From: Gemmobacter sp.
Lineage (GTDB): Bacteria > Pseudomonadota > Alphaproteobacteria > Rhodobacterales > Rhodobacteraceae
DNA length: 33,413 bases
Direction of reading: 5' to 3'
NCBI GenBank assembly: GCA_030834485.1
Contig: JAUREX010000005.1
Span: forward strand, 1 to 33,413
A model generated the notes under the pieces. It made no database searches, was not told the origin of the DNA, and saw nothing but the letters and a program-made list of their open reading frames with translations. The position numbers and the translations under genes were made by a program. Below, piece after piece: positions 9,320-18,895 of the stretch. How positions within the stretch are numbered: the first letter of the stretch is position 1; each line of letters starts with the position of its first letter.

Positions 9320-11185
9320 ATGGGATTGACGGGTTTGCGGGCCGTGATGGTGCCGATCGCGGCGGGGTTCCTTTGGGTGGGGGGCATGCTCGCCGCCCCG
9401 GCGGAGACGGTGATCCGCGCGCATGGCGTCTCGACCTTCGGCGATCTGAAATACCCCGAAGGCTTCGCGCATTTCGACTACGTCAACCCCGACGCGCCCA
9501 AGGGTGGCACCTTCTCGACCTGGGCCTTCGGCACCTTCGACAGCCTCAGCCCCTACATCCTCAAGGGCAATGCGGCGATCGGGTCGTCGATCTTCTTCGA
9601 ATCGCTCATGTCCGGCACGCTCGATGAGCCCGATGCGATGTATGGGCTGCTGGCGCACAGCATCGAATACCCGCCGGGCCGCGAATGGGCGATCTTTCAT
9701 ATGCGCCCCGAGGCGCGATTCTCGGACGGCACCCCCGTCACGGCGCAGGATGTCGTCTTCTCGTTCAACGTGCTGCTCGAAAAGGGCCAGCCCGCCTACA
9801 AGGTGGTCCTCAAGGACATTGCCTCGGTCGAGGCGATCGACGATCTGACGGTGAAATACACCTTCGCCCCCGACGGGGCGCTGCGCGAGGCGCTGATGAC
9901 GGCGGCGGGGCTGCCGGTCTTTTCGCGCGCCTATTACGAGACGCGCGATTTCGCCGAATCGACCCTCGAGCCGCCGGTGGGCTCGGGGCCCTATCTGCTG
10001 GGTGAGGTGAAGCCCGGGCAGTCGGTCAGCTATGTGCTGCGGCCCGACTATTGGGGCGCGAACCTCAACGTCAACATCGGGCAGAACAATTTCGAGCGCC
10101 TGTCGTTCGAGTATTTCGCCGACTACACGGCCGCCTTCGAGGCCTTCAAGGGCGGGGCCTATGCCTTCCGCGAGGAGTTCTCTTCGCTCACCTGGGCGAC
10201 GGGCTATGATTTTCCGGCCATCACCGCGGGCCATGTCAAGCGCGAGACGCTGCCCGACGGGCGCCCCTCGGGCACGCAGGGCTTCTGGTTCAACCTGCGC
10301 CGGCCGATCTTTGCCGACGCCCGCGTGCGCGAGGCGCTCGGGATGGCGTTCAACTTCGAATGGTCGAACGCGCAGCTCTTCTATGGCCTCTACGACCGCA
10401 CCGACAGCTTCTGGGAAAACTCGACCATGCAGGCCGAGGGGATGCCGACGCCCGAGGAGCTTGCGCTGCTCGAGCCGCTCCGGGCCGATCTGCCCGAGGA
10501 GGTCTTCACCGCGCCCGCCTATGTGCCCGCTCGCTCCTCGGCCGAGACGGTCGCGGATCGGGGCAGCCTGCGCGCGGCGGGCGCGCTGCTCGATGCGGCG
10601 GGCTGGACGGTCGGCGCGGACGGGATCCGCGTCAATGCGGCCGGCGAGCGGCTGAAGATCGAGATCATGAACGACAACCCGAGCTTCGATCGCATCATCA
10701 ACCCCTATGTCGAGAATCTCGTGCGCCTCGGGGTCGAGGCCGTCTCGACCCGCGTCGACAGCGCGCAGGCGCAGGAGCGCGAGAAGGTCTTCGATTTCGA
10801 CATCGTCGTGCGCCGCTATTCCATGAGCCTCACGCCCGGGATCGAGTTGCGCGGGATCTTCGGCTCCGAAGCCGCAGACACGGATGGCTCAAACAATGTC
10901 GCGGGGCTCAAGAACCCGGCCGTCGACGCGCTGATCGCCAAGATCGAGGGCGCGACCACGCGCGAGGATCTCACGACCGCGGTGCGCGCGCTCGACCGGG
11001 CGCTGCGCGCGATGCACATCTGGGTGCCGCAATGGTACAAGGGCACCCACACGATCGCCTATCTCGACATGTTCGACCGGCCCTATACCGACAACCCGCC
11101 GCCCGCCTCGCTCGGCGAAAGCTCGATCTGGTGGTTCAACGCCGAAAAGGCCGAGGCGCTGCGCGCCGCAGGTGCGATCCGGTAG
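9320..11185 (+). CDS. yejA: ABC transporter extracellular solute-binding protein (YejA-like oligopeptide binding)
   Basis: Signal-peptide-like N-terminus; SBP family 5 features ([41 protein letters not shown]); first gene of a yejABEF-ordered operon. Confidence 0.9.
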   Translation: MGLTGLRAVMVPIAAGFLWVGGMLAAPAETVIRAHGVSTFGDLKYPEGFAHFDYVNPDAPKGGTFSTWAFGTFDSLSPYILKGNAAIGSSIFFESLMSGTLDEPDAMYGLLAHSIEYPPGREWAIFHMRPEARFSDGTPVTAQDVVFSFNVLLEKGQPAYKVVLKDIASVEAIDDLTVKYTFAPDGALREALMTAAGLPVFSRAYYETRDFAESTLEPPVGSGPYLLGEVKPGQSVSYVLRPDYWGANLNVNIGQNNFERLSFEYFADYTAAFEAFKGGAYAFREEFSSLTWATGYDFPAITAGHVKRETLPDGRPSGTQGFWFNLRRPIFADARVREALGMAFNFEWSNAQLFYGLYDRTDSFWENSTMQAEGMPTPEELALLEPLRADLPEEVFTAPAYVPARSSAETVADRGSLRAAGALLDAAGWTVGADGIRVNAAGERLKIEIMNDNPSFDRIINPYVENLVRLGVEAVSTRVDSAQAQEREKVFDFDIVVRRYSMSLTPGIELRGIFGSEAADTDGSNNVAGLKNPAVDALIAKIEGATTREDLTTAVRALDRALRAMHIWVPQWYKGTHTIAYLDMFDRPYTDNPPPASLGESSIWWFNAEKAEALRAAGAIR

Positions 11186-11189
11186 CGGG

Positions 11190-12272
11190 ATGGCCGCCTA
11201 TGTCCTGCGTCGGCTGCTGCTCGTCATCCCGACGCTGATCGGGATCCTCGTGATCAACTTCGCCCTCGTGCAATTCGTGCCCGGGGGTCCGATCGAGCAG
11301 ATCATGGCGCGGCTCGAGGGGTCGGGGGATGTGTTCGCGACCGTGGGCGGCGGGGGCGATGCCGGCGCGGGCGGCGGCGGGGGAGAGCGCGACTATGTCG
11401 GCGCGCGCGGCCTGCCGCCCGAATTCATCGAAGAACTCGAGCGCCAGTTCGGCTTCGACCGCCCCCCGCTCGAACGCTTCCTGATCATGCTGTGGGATTA
11501 CGCGCGCTTCGACTTCGGCGAGAGCTATTTCCGCTCGATCTCGGTCGTCGATCTGGTGATCGAAAAACTCCCCGTCTCGATCACGCTGGGGCTGTGGTCG
11601 ACGCTCGCGGCCTATCTGATCTCGATCCCGCTCGGGATCCGCAAGGCGGTGCGCGACGGCTCGTCCTTCGATACATGGACCTCGGGCGTCATCATCGTGG
11701 GCTATGCGATTCCGGGGTTCCTGTTCGCGATCCTGCTTCTGGTGCTGTTCGCGGGCGGCTCCTACTGGCAGGTCTTTCCTCTGCGCGGGCTGACGTCGGA
11801 CAATTTCGATGAGCTCTCGATCCTCGGCAAGGTCGCGGATTACTTTTGGCACATCACGCTGCCGGTGCTCGCCTCGACCATCTCGGCCTTTGCGACGCTG
11901 ACGCTCCTGACCAAGAACAGCTTTCTCGACGAGATCCGCAAGCACTACGTCATGACCGCGCGCGCCAAGGGGCTGAGCGAGGGGCGCGTCTTTTACGGCC
12001 ATGTCTTTCGCAACGCGATGCTGATCGTCATCGCGGGGTTTCCGTCGGTGTTCGTGGGCGTCTTTTTCGGCGGCAGCCTCATCATCGAGACGATCTTCTC
12101 GCTCGACGGCCTCGGGCTGCTCGGCTTCGAGGCGGCGATCAACCGCGACTACCCGGTGATGTTCGGCACGCTCTACTTCTTCACGCTGGTCGGGCTGCTG
12201 CTCAACCTGGTCGGTGACCTGATGTACGTGGCGATCGATCCGCGCATCGACTTCGAACGGCGCGAGGGCTGA
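11190..12272 (+). CDS. yejB: Microcin C/oligopeptide ABC transporter permease YejB
   Basis: [37 protein letters not shown]; binding-protein-dependent permease loop [19 protein letters not shown]. Confidence 0.92.
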   Translation: MAAYVLRRLLLVIPTLIGILVINFALVQFVPGGPIEQIMARLEGSGDVFATVGGGGDAGAGGGGGERDYVGARGLPPEFIEELERQFGFDRPPLERFLIMLWDYARFDFGESYFRSISVVDLVIEKLPVSITLGLWSTLAAYLISIPLGIRKAVRDGSSFDTWTSGVIIVGYAIPGFLFAILLLVLFAGGSYWQVFPLRGLTSDNFDELSILGKVADYFWHITLPVLASTISAFATLTLLTKNSFLDEIRKHYVMTARAKGLSEGRVFYGHVFRNAMLIVIAGFPSVFVGVFFGGSLIIETIFSLDGLGLLGFEAAINRDYPVMFGTLYFFTLVGLLLNLVGDLMYVAIDPRIDFERREG

Positions 12273-13382
12273 ATGCGGCTCTCGCCCCTCAACCGTCGGC
12301 GCTGGCAGAACTTCTGCGCCAACCGCCGGGCGTGGTGGTCGCTGTGGATCTTCGGCGTGCTCTTCGGGCTGTCGCTCTGCGCCGAATTCATCGCCAACGA
12401 CCGCCCGCTGCTGGTGAGGTTCAGGGGTGAGCTGCACATGCCCGTCTTTCGCGCCTATCCCGAGACGGTCTTCGGCGGCGATTTCTCGACCGAGGCCGCC
12501 TATCGCGATGCCGAGGTGCAATGCCTGATCCGCACGGGTGGGCTCGAGGTCTGCCTCGATGCGCCGGCCGCGACGATGGCCGAGCTCGAGGCGACGGGCC
12601 GCGTCGGCGGGGCCGAGGTCGAGGAGGGGTTCATCCTCTGGCCGCTCATCCCCTACAGCTACCGCACGGTCAACGACCTCGGCACCGCCGCGCCCTCGGC
12701 GCCCGATGCGCGCCACTGGCTCGGGACCGACGACACCGCCCGCGACGTGCTCGCGCGGGTGATCTACGGCTTTCGCCTCTCGGTCGCCTTCGCGCTGATC
12801 GTGACCGCGCTGACCTCGGTCATCGGCATCGCGGCGGGGGCGGTGCAGGGCTATTTCGGCGGGCGCACCGACCTCATCTTTCAGCGCGTGATCGAGCTCT
12901 GGGGGGCGACGCCCTCGCTTTACATCATCATCATCGTCGCCGCGATCTGGCGGATGAACTTCTGGCTGCTTGTGTTCCTCATGGTGCTCTTCGGCTGGAC
13001 GGCGCTCGTGGGTGTGGTGCGGGCCGAGTTCCTGCGCGCGCGCAACTTCGAATATGTCCGCGCCGCGCGCGCGCTTGGCGTGCCCGACCGGGTCATCATG
13101 TTCCGCCATGTGCTGCCCAATGCGATGGTGGCGACGCTGACGCTTCTGCCCTTCATCATCACAGGCGTGATCGGCAGCCTTGCGGCGCTCGACTTCCTCG
13201 GCTTCGGTCTGCCGTCCTCGGCCCCCTCGCTCGGTGAATTGTCGTTGCAGGCCAAGCAGAACCTGCAGGCGCCCTGGCTTGCCTTCACCGCCTTCTTCAC
13301 CTTCGCGATCATGCTCTCGCTTCTGGTCTTCATCTTCGAGGGCGTGCGCGACGCCTTCGACCCGCGCAAGACGTTCCGATGA
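12273..13382 (+). CDS. yejE: ABC transporter permease YejE
   Basis: RRRWQNFCANRRAWWSLWIFGVLF, GTDDTARDVLARVIYGFRLSV, RALGVPDRVIMFRHVLPNAM; starts directly after yejB stop. Confidence 0.92.
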   Translation: MRLSPLNRRRWQNFCANRRAWWSLWIFGVLFGLSLCAEFIANDRPLLVRFRGELHMPVFRAYPETVFGGDFSTEAAYRDAEVQCLIRTGGLEVCLDAPAATMAELEATGRVGGAEVEEGFILWPLIPYSYRTVNDLGTAAPSAPDARHWLGTDDTARDVLARVIYGFRLSVAFALIVTALTSVIGIAAGAVQGYFGGRTDLIFQRVIELWGATPSLYIIIIVAAIWRMNFWLLVFLMVLFGWTALVGVVRAEFLRARNFEYVRAARALGVPDRVIMFRHVLPNAMVATLTLLPFIITGVIGSLAALDFLGFGLPSSAPSLGELSLQAKQNLQAPWLAFTAFFTFAIMLSLLVFIFEGVRDAFDPRKTFR

Positions 13383-14992
13383 GCGGACAAGACCCGATCC
13401 TGTCGGTTGCAGGGCTGCGGATCCGCTTCCGGCAGGACGGGCGCATCATCGAGGCCGTGCGCGGCATCGACTTCGAGATCGCCCCCGGCGAGACGCTCGC
13501 CATCGTGGGCGAGAGCGGGTCGGGCAAATCCGTCACCGCGCTCGCCTCGGCGGGGCTTCTGCCCGACAGCGCCGAGGTGACAGGCTCGGTCCGGCTGCGC
13601 GGGCGCGAGGTGGTGGGGGCGGGCGCGGCGGCGCTGCGCGCGATCCGGGGGCGCGAGATCGGCTTTGTCTTTCAGGAGCCGATGACAAGCCTCAACCCCC
13701 TCCACACCATCGCGCGCCAGATCGGCGAGACGCTCGCGCTCCATCAGGGGATGGGGGCGGCGGCGGCGCGGGCGCGCACGATCGACCTTCTGACCCGGGT
13801 CGGCATCCGCGAGCCGGAATCGCGCCTAGGCGCCTATCCGCACGAGCTGTCGGGCGGGCAGCGCCAGCGGGTGATGATCGCGATGGCGCTTGCCAACAAC
13901 CCCGCACTTCTGGTGGCGGATGAGCCGACGACCGCACTCGATGTCACGATCCAGGCGCAGATCCTCGATCTCTTGGCCGACCTCAAGGCGCGCGAGGGCC
14001 TCAGCCTTCTGTTCATCACCCATGATCTCGGGATCGTGCGGCGCATCGCCGACCGCGTCTGCGTGATGAAGGATGGCGCCATCGTCGAGACCGGCCCGAC
14101 CGCACGCATCTTCGAGGCCCCGGCGGAGGCCTATACCCGCGCCCTCGTCGCGGCCGAGCCGTCGGGGCGGCCCGCCCCCGTCGCGCCCGATGCGCCCGAG
14201 ATCGTCGCGGCCGAGGGGCTGCGCGTGTGGTTTCCGATCCGGCGCGGCCTGCTGCGGCGCACCGTCGGGCACATCAAGGCCGTGAACCCCACGACGCTGC
14301 GCCTGCGCGCGGGCGAGACGCTCGGCATCGTGGGCGAGAGCGGGTCGGGCAAGACGACGCTCGCGCTCGCGCTTCTGCGCCTCCAGCAGGCCGAGGGGCG
14401 CGTCGCCTTCATGGGGCGCGACATCACCGCCGTGGCGGGGCCGGCGCTGCGCGGGCTGCGCGCGCAGATGCAGATCGTCTTTCAGGACCCCTTCGGCAGC
14501 CTCTCACCGCGCATGACGGCCGGAGAGATCATCGCCGAGGGCTTGGGTGTGCATGGGGGTGCGGACCGGGCCAGCGCGGCCGAGGCGGTCGCGCGCATCA
14601 TGGCCGAGGTGGGCCTCGATCCCGCAACGGCCGGGCGCTATCCGCACGAGTTCTCGGGCGGGCAGCGCCAGCGCATCGCGATCGCGCGCGCGATGGTGCT
14701 GCGGCCGCGTCTTGTGGTGCTGGATGAGCCGACCTCGGCGCTCGATGCGACGGTGCAGGTCCAGATCGTCGACCTCCTGCGCGAGATGCAGCGCCGCCAC
14801 GGGCTGGCCTATCTCTTCATCAGCCACGACCTGCGCGTGGTGCGCGCGATGGCCCATGAGGTGATGGTGATGCGCGCCGGCGATATCGTTGAGCGTGGCA
14901 GCGTCGAGCAGATTTTCAACGCTCCGACAAGCGACTACACGAAAACCCTCATGCGCGCGGCCTTCGCCATGACAACCCTAGCGCAGATGTGA
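13379..14992 (+). CDS. yejF: ABC transporter ATP-binding protein with two ATPase domains (YejF)
   Basis: Two Walker A motifs ([22 protein letters not shown]), two signature motifs ([16 protein letters not shown]); ATGA overlap with yejE. Confidence 0.93.
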   Translation: MSGQDPILSVAGLRIRFRQDGRIIEAVRGIDFEIAPGETLAIVGESGSGKSVTALASAGLLPDSAEVTGSVRLRGREVVGAGAAALRAIRGREIGFVFQEPMTSLNPLHTIARQIGETLALHQGMGAAAARARTIDLLTRVGIREPESRLGAYPHELSGGQRQRVMIAMALANNPALLVADEPTTALDVTIQAQILDLLADLKAREGLSLLFITHDLGIVRRIADRVCVMKDGAIVETGPTARIFEAPAEAYTRALVAAEPSGRPAPVAPDAPEIVAAEGLRVWFPIRRGLLRRTVGHIKAVNPTTLRLRAGETLGIVGESGSGKTTLALALLRLQQAEGRVAFMGRDITAVAGPALRGLRAQMQIVFQDPFGSLSPRMTAGEIIAEGLGVHGGADRASAAEAVARIMAEVGLDPATAGRYPHEFSGGQRQRIAIARAMVLRPRLVVLDEPTSALDATVQVQIVDLLREMQRRHGLAYLFISHDLRVVRAMAHEVMVMRAGDIVERGSVEQIFNAPTSDYTKTLMRAAFAMTTLAQM

Positions 14993-15044
14993 AGCCACGG
15001 CGCCCCCGGCTGTGGTAAAGCTCGGAAAAACCAAGGAGAACACC

Positions 15045-15437
15045 ATGAAGAACCCCCTCGCAGCAGCCGCCCTCGCGCTGATCGCCCTGGCTGCGGGCGC
15101 GCCGGTCGGCGCCCAGCAGGCCGGCGGGCACGACATGCACGCGGGCCACGGCGCCCCGGCCGCCACCGCCGACACCCCCGCCGCGCGCGCCTTCGCCGAG
15201 GCGAATGCCCGGATGCATGCGGCGATGGACATTCCCATGACCGGCGAGGCCGACATCGACTTCATCAAGGGGATGATCCCCCATCACGAGGGCGCGGTCG
15301 AGATGGCGCGCATCCTTCTCCAATATGGCCGCGACCCCGAGGTGCGGGCACTCGCGCAGGCGATCATCGACAGCCAGTCGGCCGAGATCGCCTGGATGCG
15401 CGCCTGGCTCGAGGCGCACGCCATGCACGATCACTGA
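15045..15437 (+). CDS. DUF305 domain-containing secreted His/Met-rich protein
   Basis: Signal peptide [25 protein letters not shown], then [10 protein letters not shown] and [32 protein letters not shown] Shine-Dalgarno before ATG at 15045. Confidence 0.9.
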   Translation: MKNPLAAAALALIALAAGAPVGAQQAGGHDMHAGHGAPAATADTPAARAFAEANARMHAAMDIPMTGEADIDFIKGMIPHHEGAVEMARILLQYGRDPEVRALAQAIIDSQSAEIAWMRAWLEAHAMHDH

Positions 15438-15454
15438 GGGGGCTTGAATCGCGC

Positions 15455-15483
15455 TTGACGCCCGGGGGGCGGTTGGCTATCCC
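15455..15483 (+). promoter_or_regulatory. Predicted sigma70-type promoter for the tRNA-Tyr gene
   Basis: TTGACG (15455-15460), 17-nt spacer, TATCCC (15478-15483); followed by GC-rich discriminator and tRNA 5' end at 15495. Confidence 0.55.
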
Positions 15484-15494
15484 CCGCGGGCGTC

Positions 15495-15578
15495 GGGCGA
15501 CGTGCTGCAAGGAGCGGCAGCGGACTGTAACTCCGCCGGGGAGACCCATGCCTGGTTCGATTCCAGGGTCGCCCACCA
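15495..15578 (+). tRNA. tRNA-Tyr (anticodon GTA), CCA encoded, atypical D-arm
   Basis: Acceptor GGGCGAC/GTCGCCC (7 bp), anticodon arm GCGGA-CTGTAAC-TCCGC, 14-nt variable region with GGG-GAGA-CCC hairpin (class II), T-arm CCTGG-TTCGATT-CCAGG, A73 then CCA. Confidence 0.85.
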
Positions 15579-15613
15579 CCCCCCACACTTTCCGAGATTG
15601 CCGGTCGCGGGTG

Positions 15614-16363
15614 TCAGAAGGGCATGCCGCCGTCGCTGTCGTCGCCCGCCTCGTCGATCAGCCGGCGCATGTCGGGCACATCGACCCGCCGCGTCCCGAC
15701 CAGCCCGATCACCCCGTCGCGCTTGAGCGCCGAGATCTGGCGGCTCACCGTCTCGAGGGTGAGGCCGAGGTAATCGGCCATCGCCTCGCGCGTCAGCGGC
15801 AGATCGAAGCTTGCGCGCGTGGCCGCGCCTTGCGCCCTCAGCGCCGCATCGCGCCGCGCGAGGATCACGAGCAGGCTCGCGATCTTTTCGCGCGCGGTCT
15901 TGCGGCCCAGAAGCAGCATCCATTCGCGCGCGGCATCAAGCTCGTCGAGCGTCATCTCGAGCAGGCGCTGCCCGATGCGCGGCGTGTCCTGCATGATCGT
16001 CTCGAAACGGGCCTTGCGAAAGCAGCACATCACGACATCGGTCGTCGCCGTCACGTCATAGGCGGCGTGGTCGCGACCCGGGCGGCCGACGAAATCCGAC
16101 GGCAGCAAGAGCCCGACCATCTGCCGGCGCCCATCCTCGAGCGTCTGGGTCAGCGTCGCGATGCCCGAGACGACCGAGGCCACGAAATCCATCCGTTCAC
16201 CCGACAGCGCGATGGTCTGCCCGGCTTCGAAGCTGCGATAGAATTTCGCCTGGTCGAGCAGCGCGAGTTCGTCATCATCGCAGCGCGAACAGACGGCGCG
16301 ATGGCGGATCGGGCAATCGCCGCAGGCCTGACGACCGTTGTGATGAAAGGTCTGGAACCGCAC
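15614..16363 (-). CDS. fnrL: Crp/Fnr family regulator, FnrL-type oxygen sensor
   Basis: Cys-rich N-terminus ACGDCPIRHRAVCSRC plus VVMCCFRKARF; HTH region LTREAMADYLGLTLETVSRQISALKRDGVI. GTG start at 16363 (in-frame TGA upstream). Confidence 0.92.
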   Translation of the reverse strand: MRFQTFHHNGRQACGDCPIRHRAVCSRCDDDELALLDQAKFYRSFEAGQTIALSGERMDFVASVVSGIATLTQTLEDGRRQMVGLLLPSDFVGRPGRDHAAYDVTATTDVVMCCFRKARFETIMQDTPRIGQRLLEMTLDELDAAREWMLLLGRKTAREKIASLLVILARRDAALRAQGAATRASFDLPLTREAMADYLGLTLETVSRQISALKRDGVIGLVGTRRVDVPDMRRLIDEAGDDSDGGMPF

Positions 16364-16374
16364 ATTCGGCCTTT

Positions 16375-16388
16375 TTGATCCACGTCAA
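16375..16388. promoter_or_regulatory. FNR/FnrL binding box in the fnrL-hemN intergenic region
   Basis: TTGAT-CCAC-GTCAA, one mismatch from TTGAT-N4-ATCAA. Confidence 0.8.
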
Positions 16389-16391
16389 TGC

Positions 16392-16408
16392 TGACACCGT
16401 CTCTGTCA
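16392..16408. promoter_or_regulatory. Second dyad between the FNR box and the hemN start
   Basis: TGACA-CCGTCTC-TGTCA, perfect 5-bp inverted repeat with 7-nt centre. Confidence 0.4.
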
Positions 16409-16422
16409 ATCACGCTAGCCAG

Positions 16423-17778
16423 ATGACAGCCGATCCGCAACTCGCCGCTCTGGGGCTATTTGACGCGCGCGTGCCGCGCTACACGAGCTATCCGACCGCG
16501 CCGCAGTTCGGCGCCGCGGTCGGCCCTGAGGCCCTCGCGGGCTGGATCGGCGCGATCCCGCCCGGGTCGCAGATTTCGCTCTATCTGCATGTGCCCTTCT
16601 GCCGGCGGCTGTGCTGGTTCTGCGCCTGCCGCACACAGGGCAGCCCGACCGACCGCCCCGTCCTCGCCTATGCCGAGACGCTCGCGGCCGAGATCGCGAT
16701 GATCGGGCGGCTTCTGCCCGAGGGCGTCACGCTCTCGCGGCTGCACTGGGGCGGGGGGACGCCCACCATGCTGCCCCCGGCCGAGATCCGCTCCCTCTCG
16801 CGCGCCATCGCCGCCATCGCGCCAATGGCCCCGGGGGCGGAGTTTTCGGTCGAGATCGACCCCGGCGAGATCGACGCCCCGCGCCTCGATGCGCTGGCCG
16901 AGGCGGGGATGAACCGCGCCTCGATCGGGGTGCAGGATTTCGACGAGGCGATCCAGAAGGCGATCGGCCGCGACCAGAGCTTCGAGGTCACGGCCGAGGC
17001 GGTCGTGGGCCTGCGCGCGCGGGGGATCACGAGCCTCAACGCCGACATGGTCTATGGCCTGCCGCATCAGACGGCCGAGCGGATCGCGGCCTCGGTGCAA
17101 AAACTCCTCTCGCTTTCGCCCGACCGGGTGGCACTTTATGGCTATGCGCATGTGCCCTGGATGTCGCGCCGCCAGCAGCTTATCCCCTCGGAGGCGATCC
17201 CGCGCGCCGAGGAGCGGCTCGACCTCTTCGAGGTCGCGCGCGCGCTTTTCGACTGGGACGGCTTCGTGCCCGTCGGGATCGACCATTTCGCCCGCCCCGC
17301 CGACGGGCTCGCGCGCGCGCTGGCCGAGGGGCGGCTGAGGCGCAATTTCCAGGGCTATACCGACGATGCGGCCCCCGTGCTGATCGGGCTTGGCGCCTCG
17401 GCGATCTCGCGCTTTCCCCAAGGTTACGCCCAGAACGCCGCCGCGACCTCGGATTACGCCCGCGCCATCCGCGAGGGGCGGCTTGCCACCGCGCGCGGCC
17501 ATGCGTTTTCGGGCGAGGATCTCTTGCGCGGCCGGATGATCGAGATGCTCCTGTGCGATTTCGCCATCGACCGCGCGGCGATCCTGCGCGCGTTTCCGCA
17601 GGCGCAGCGGCGCGTCGATGCGCTTTTGTCCGAGGCGGCGGCGCGCTTTGCCGGGATGGTCGCGCTTGATGCGCAGGGGCTTTCGATCACGCACCGGGGC
17701 CGGCCGCTCGCGCGGATGATTGCGTGCGTCTTCGACGGCTACGATCTCTCGAAGGCGGGGCACTCGAGCGCGGTCTGA
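16423..17778 (+). CDS. hemN: Oxygen-independent coproporphyrinogen III oxidase (radical SAM)
   Basis: GLFDARVPRYTSYPTAPQFG; radical SAM CxxxCxxC in VPFCRRLCWFCACRT; HWGGGTPTML. Start set at ATG 16423. Confidence 0.93.
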   Translation: MTADPQLAALGLFDARVPRYTSYPTAPQFGAAVGPEALAGWIGAIPPGSQISLYLHVPFCRRLCWFCACRTQGSPTDRPVLAYAETLAAEIAMIGRLLPEGVTLSRLHWGGGTPTMLPPAEIRSLSRAIAAIAPMAPGAEFSVEIDPGEIDAPRLDALAEAGMNRASIGVQDFDEAIQKAIGRDQSFEVTAEAVVGLRARGITSLNADMVYGLPHQTAERIAASVQKLLSLSPDRVALYGYAHVPWMSRRQQLIPSEAIPRAEERLDLFEVARALFDWDGFVPVGIDHFARPADGLARALAEGRLRRNFQGYTDDAAPVLIGLGASAISRFPQGYAQNAAATSDYARAIREGRLATARGHAFSGEDLLRGRMIEMLLCDFAIDRAAILRAFPQAQRRVDALLSEAAARFAGMVALDAQGLSITHRGRPLARMIACVFDGYDLSKAGHSSAV

Positions 17779-17784
17779 CCCGCG

Positions 17785-18891
17785 CTAGCCGCGCGCCTCG
17801 GCCAGCGCCTCGGGCAATGCGGCGGCGAAGGCCGCGTGCTCGGCCTCGCGCCCGCAACTGACGCGGATGCAGCGGTCGTGGGGGGCGACGAAGGGCATGC
17901 GCACGAACACCCCGCGCGACACGAGCCCCCCGAGCACGCGGCGGGCAAAGGCGCCGTCGCGGCCGCAGTCGATCGTGACGAAATTCGTGGCCGACGGCAG
18001 CGCAACAAGCCCCTGCGCCGCCGCGATCGCGCCGAGGCGCGCGCGCGAGGCCGCGACTTCGGCCCGGACCGAGGCGATCCAGCCCTGATCGCCAAGTGCC
18101 GCCAGCGCGCCCGCCTGCGCGATCCGCCCCAGCCCGAAATGGTTGCGCACCCGGTCGAAGGCCGCGATCAGCGCCGGCGCCCCGATCGCATAGCCCACCC
18201 GCAGACCCGCAAGCCCATGCGCCTTGGAAAACGTCCGCATCCGGATCACCCGCGGATCGTCGGGGTCGATCCGTGCGGCCGTCCCCTCGGGCGCGAGGTC
18301 GATATAGGCTTCGTCGAGCACCAGCAGCGTCCCCTCGGGCAGGCGCCCCAGCATCGCCTCGATCCGCGCGCCCGGGTGGTGCGAGCCCATCGGGTTGTCG
18401 GGGTTGGCGAGGTAGAGGAGCTTGGCCCCCGTCGCTGCGGCGCGCGCGATCAGCGCGTCGGGGTCCTCGTGGTCGCCCGCATAGGGCACCCGCTCGAGCA
18501 CGCCGCCAAAGCCCGCGACGTGAAAGTTGAAGGTCGGATAGGCGCCCTCGGATGTCACCACCCGGTCGCCCTCGGCCACCGTCATCCGCACGAGATAGCC
18601 CAGAAGCCCGTCGATCCCTTCGCCCACGACGATGTGGGCGGGCGTCGTGGCGTGATGCGCGGCGATGGCGGCGCGCAAATCGTGCACCTCGGGGTCGCCA
18701 TACATCCACGCCTCGGGCGCGGCCGCCTGCATGGCGGCGACGGCGGCGGGCGAGGGGCCGAAGACGCTCTCATTGGCGCCGATGCGGGCCGCGAAGGGGG
18801 CGCCGCGGCGGCGTTCCTGCGTCTCGGGCCCGACGAAGGGGACCGTCGCGGGCAGCCCCGCGACCAGATCGGTCAGGCGCGCGCCCGGCAT
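17785..18891 (-). CDS. PLP-dependent aminotransferase, histidinol-phosphate aminotransferase-like
   Basis: MPGARLTDLVAGLPATVPFVGPETQER...RIGANESVFGPSP, LLYLANPDNPMGS, VLDEAYIDLAPEG, MRTFSKAHGLAGLRVGYAIG (PLP Lys). Start at ATG 18891. Confidence 0.88.
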   Translation of the reverse strand: MPGARLTDLVAGLPATVPFVGPETQERRRGAPFAARIGANESVFGPSPAAVAAMQAAAPEAWMYGDPEVHDLRAAIAAHHATTPAHIVVGEGIDGLLGYLVRMTVAEGDRVVTSEGAYPTFNFHVAGFGGVLERVPYAGDHEDPDALIARAAATGAKLLYLANPDNPMGSHHPGARIEAMLGRLPEGTLLVLDEAYIDLAPEGTAARIDPDDPRVIRMRTFSKAHGLAGLRVGYAIGAPALIAAFDRVRNHFGLGRIAQAGALAALGDQGWIASVRAEVAASRARLGAIAAAQGLVALPSATNFVTIDCGRDGAFARRVLGGLVSRGVFVRMPFVAPHDRCIRVSCGREAEHAAFAAALPEALAEARG

Positions 18892-18895
18892 GGGA

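Noticed and set aside
11136-13109. 657-aa minus-strand ORF opposite yejB/yejE
   Set aside because: D/E/R/H-rich shadow of membrane-protein codons; no domain signal.
14994-15014. CCACGGC/GCTGTGG hairpin after yejF
   Set aside because: Contains a G-T pair and has no T-tract; too weak to call a terminator with confidence.
15477-15923. 148-aa minus ORF ending ...WATLESNQAWVSPAELQSAAAPCSTSPDARGG
   Set aside because: Its C-terminal part is simply the antisense translation of the tRNA-Tyr gene and the rest overlaps fnrL in another frame.
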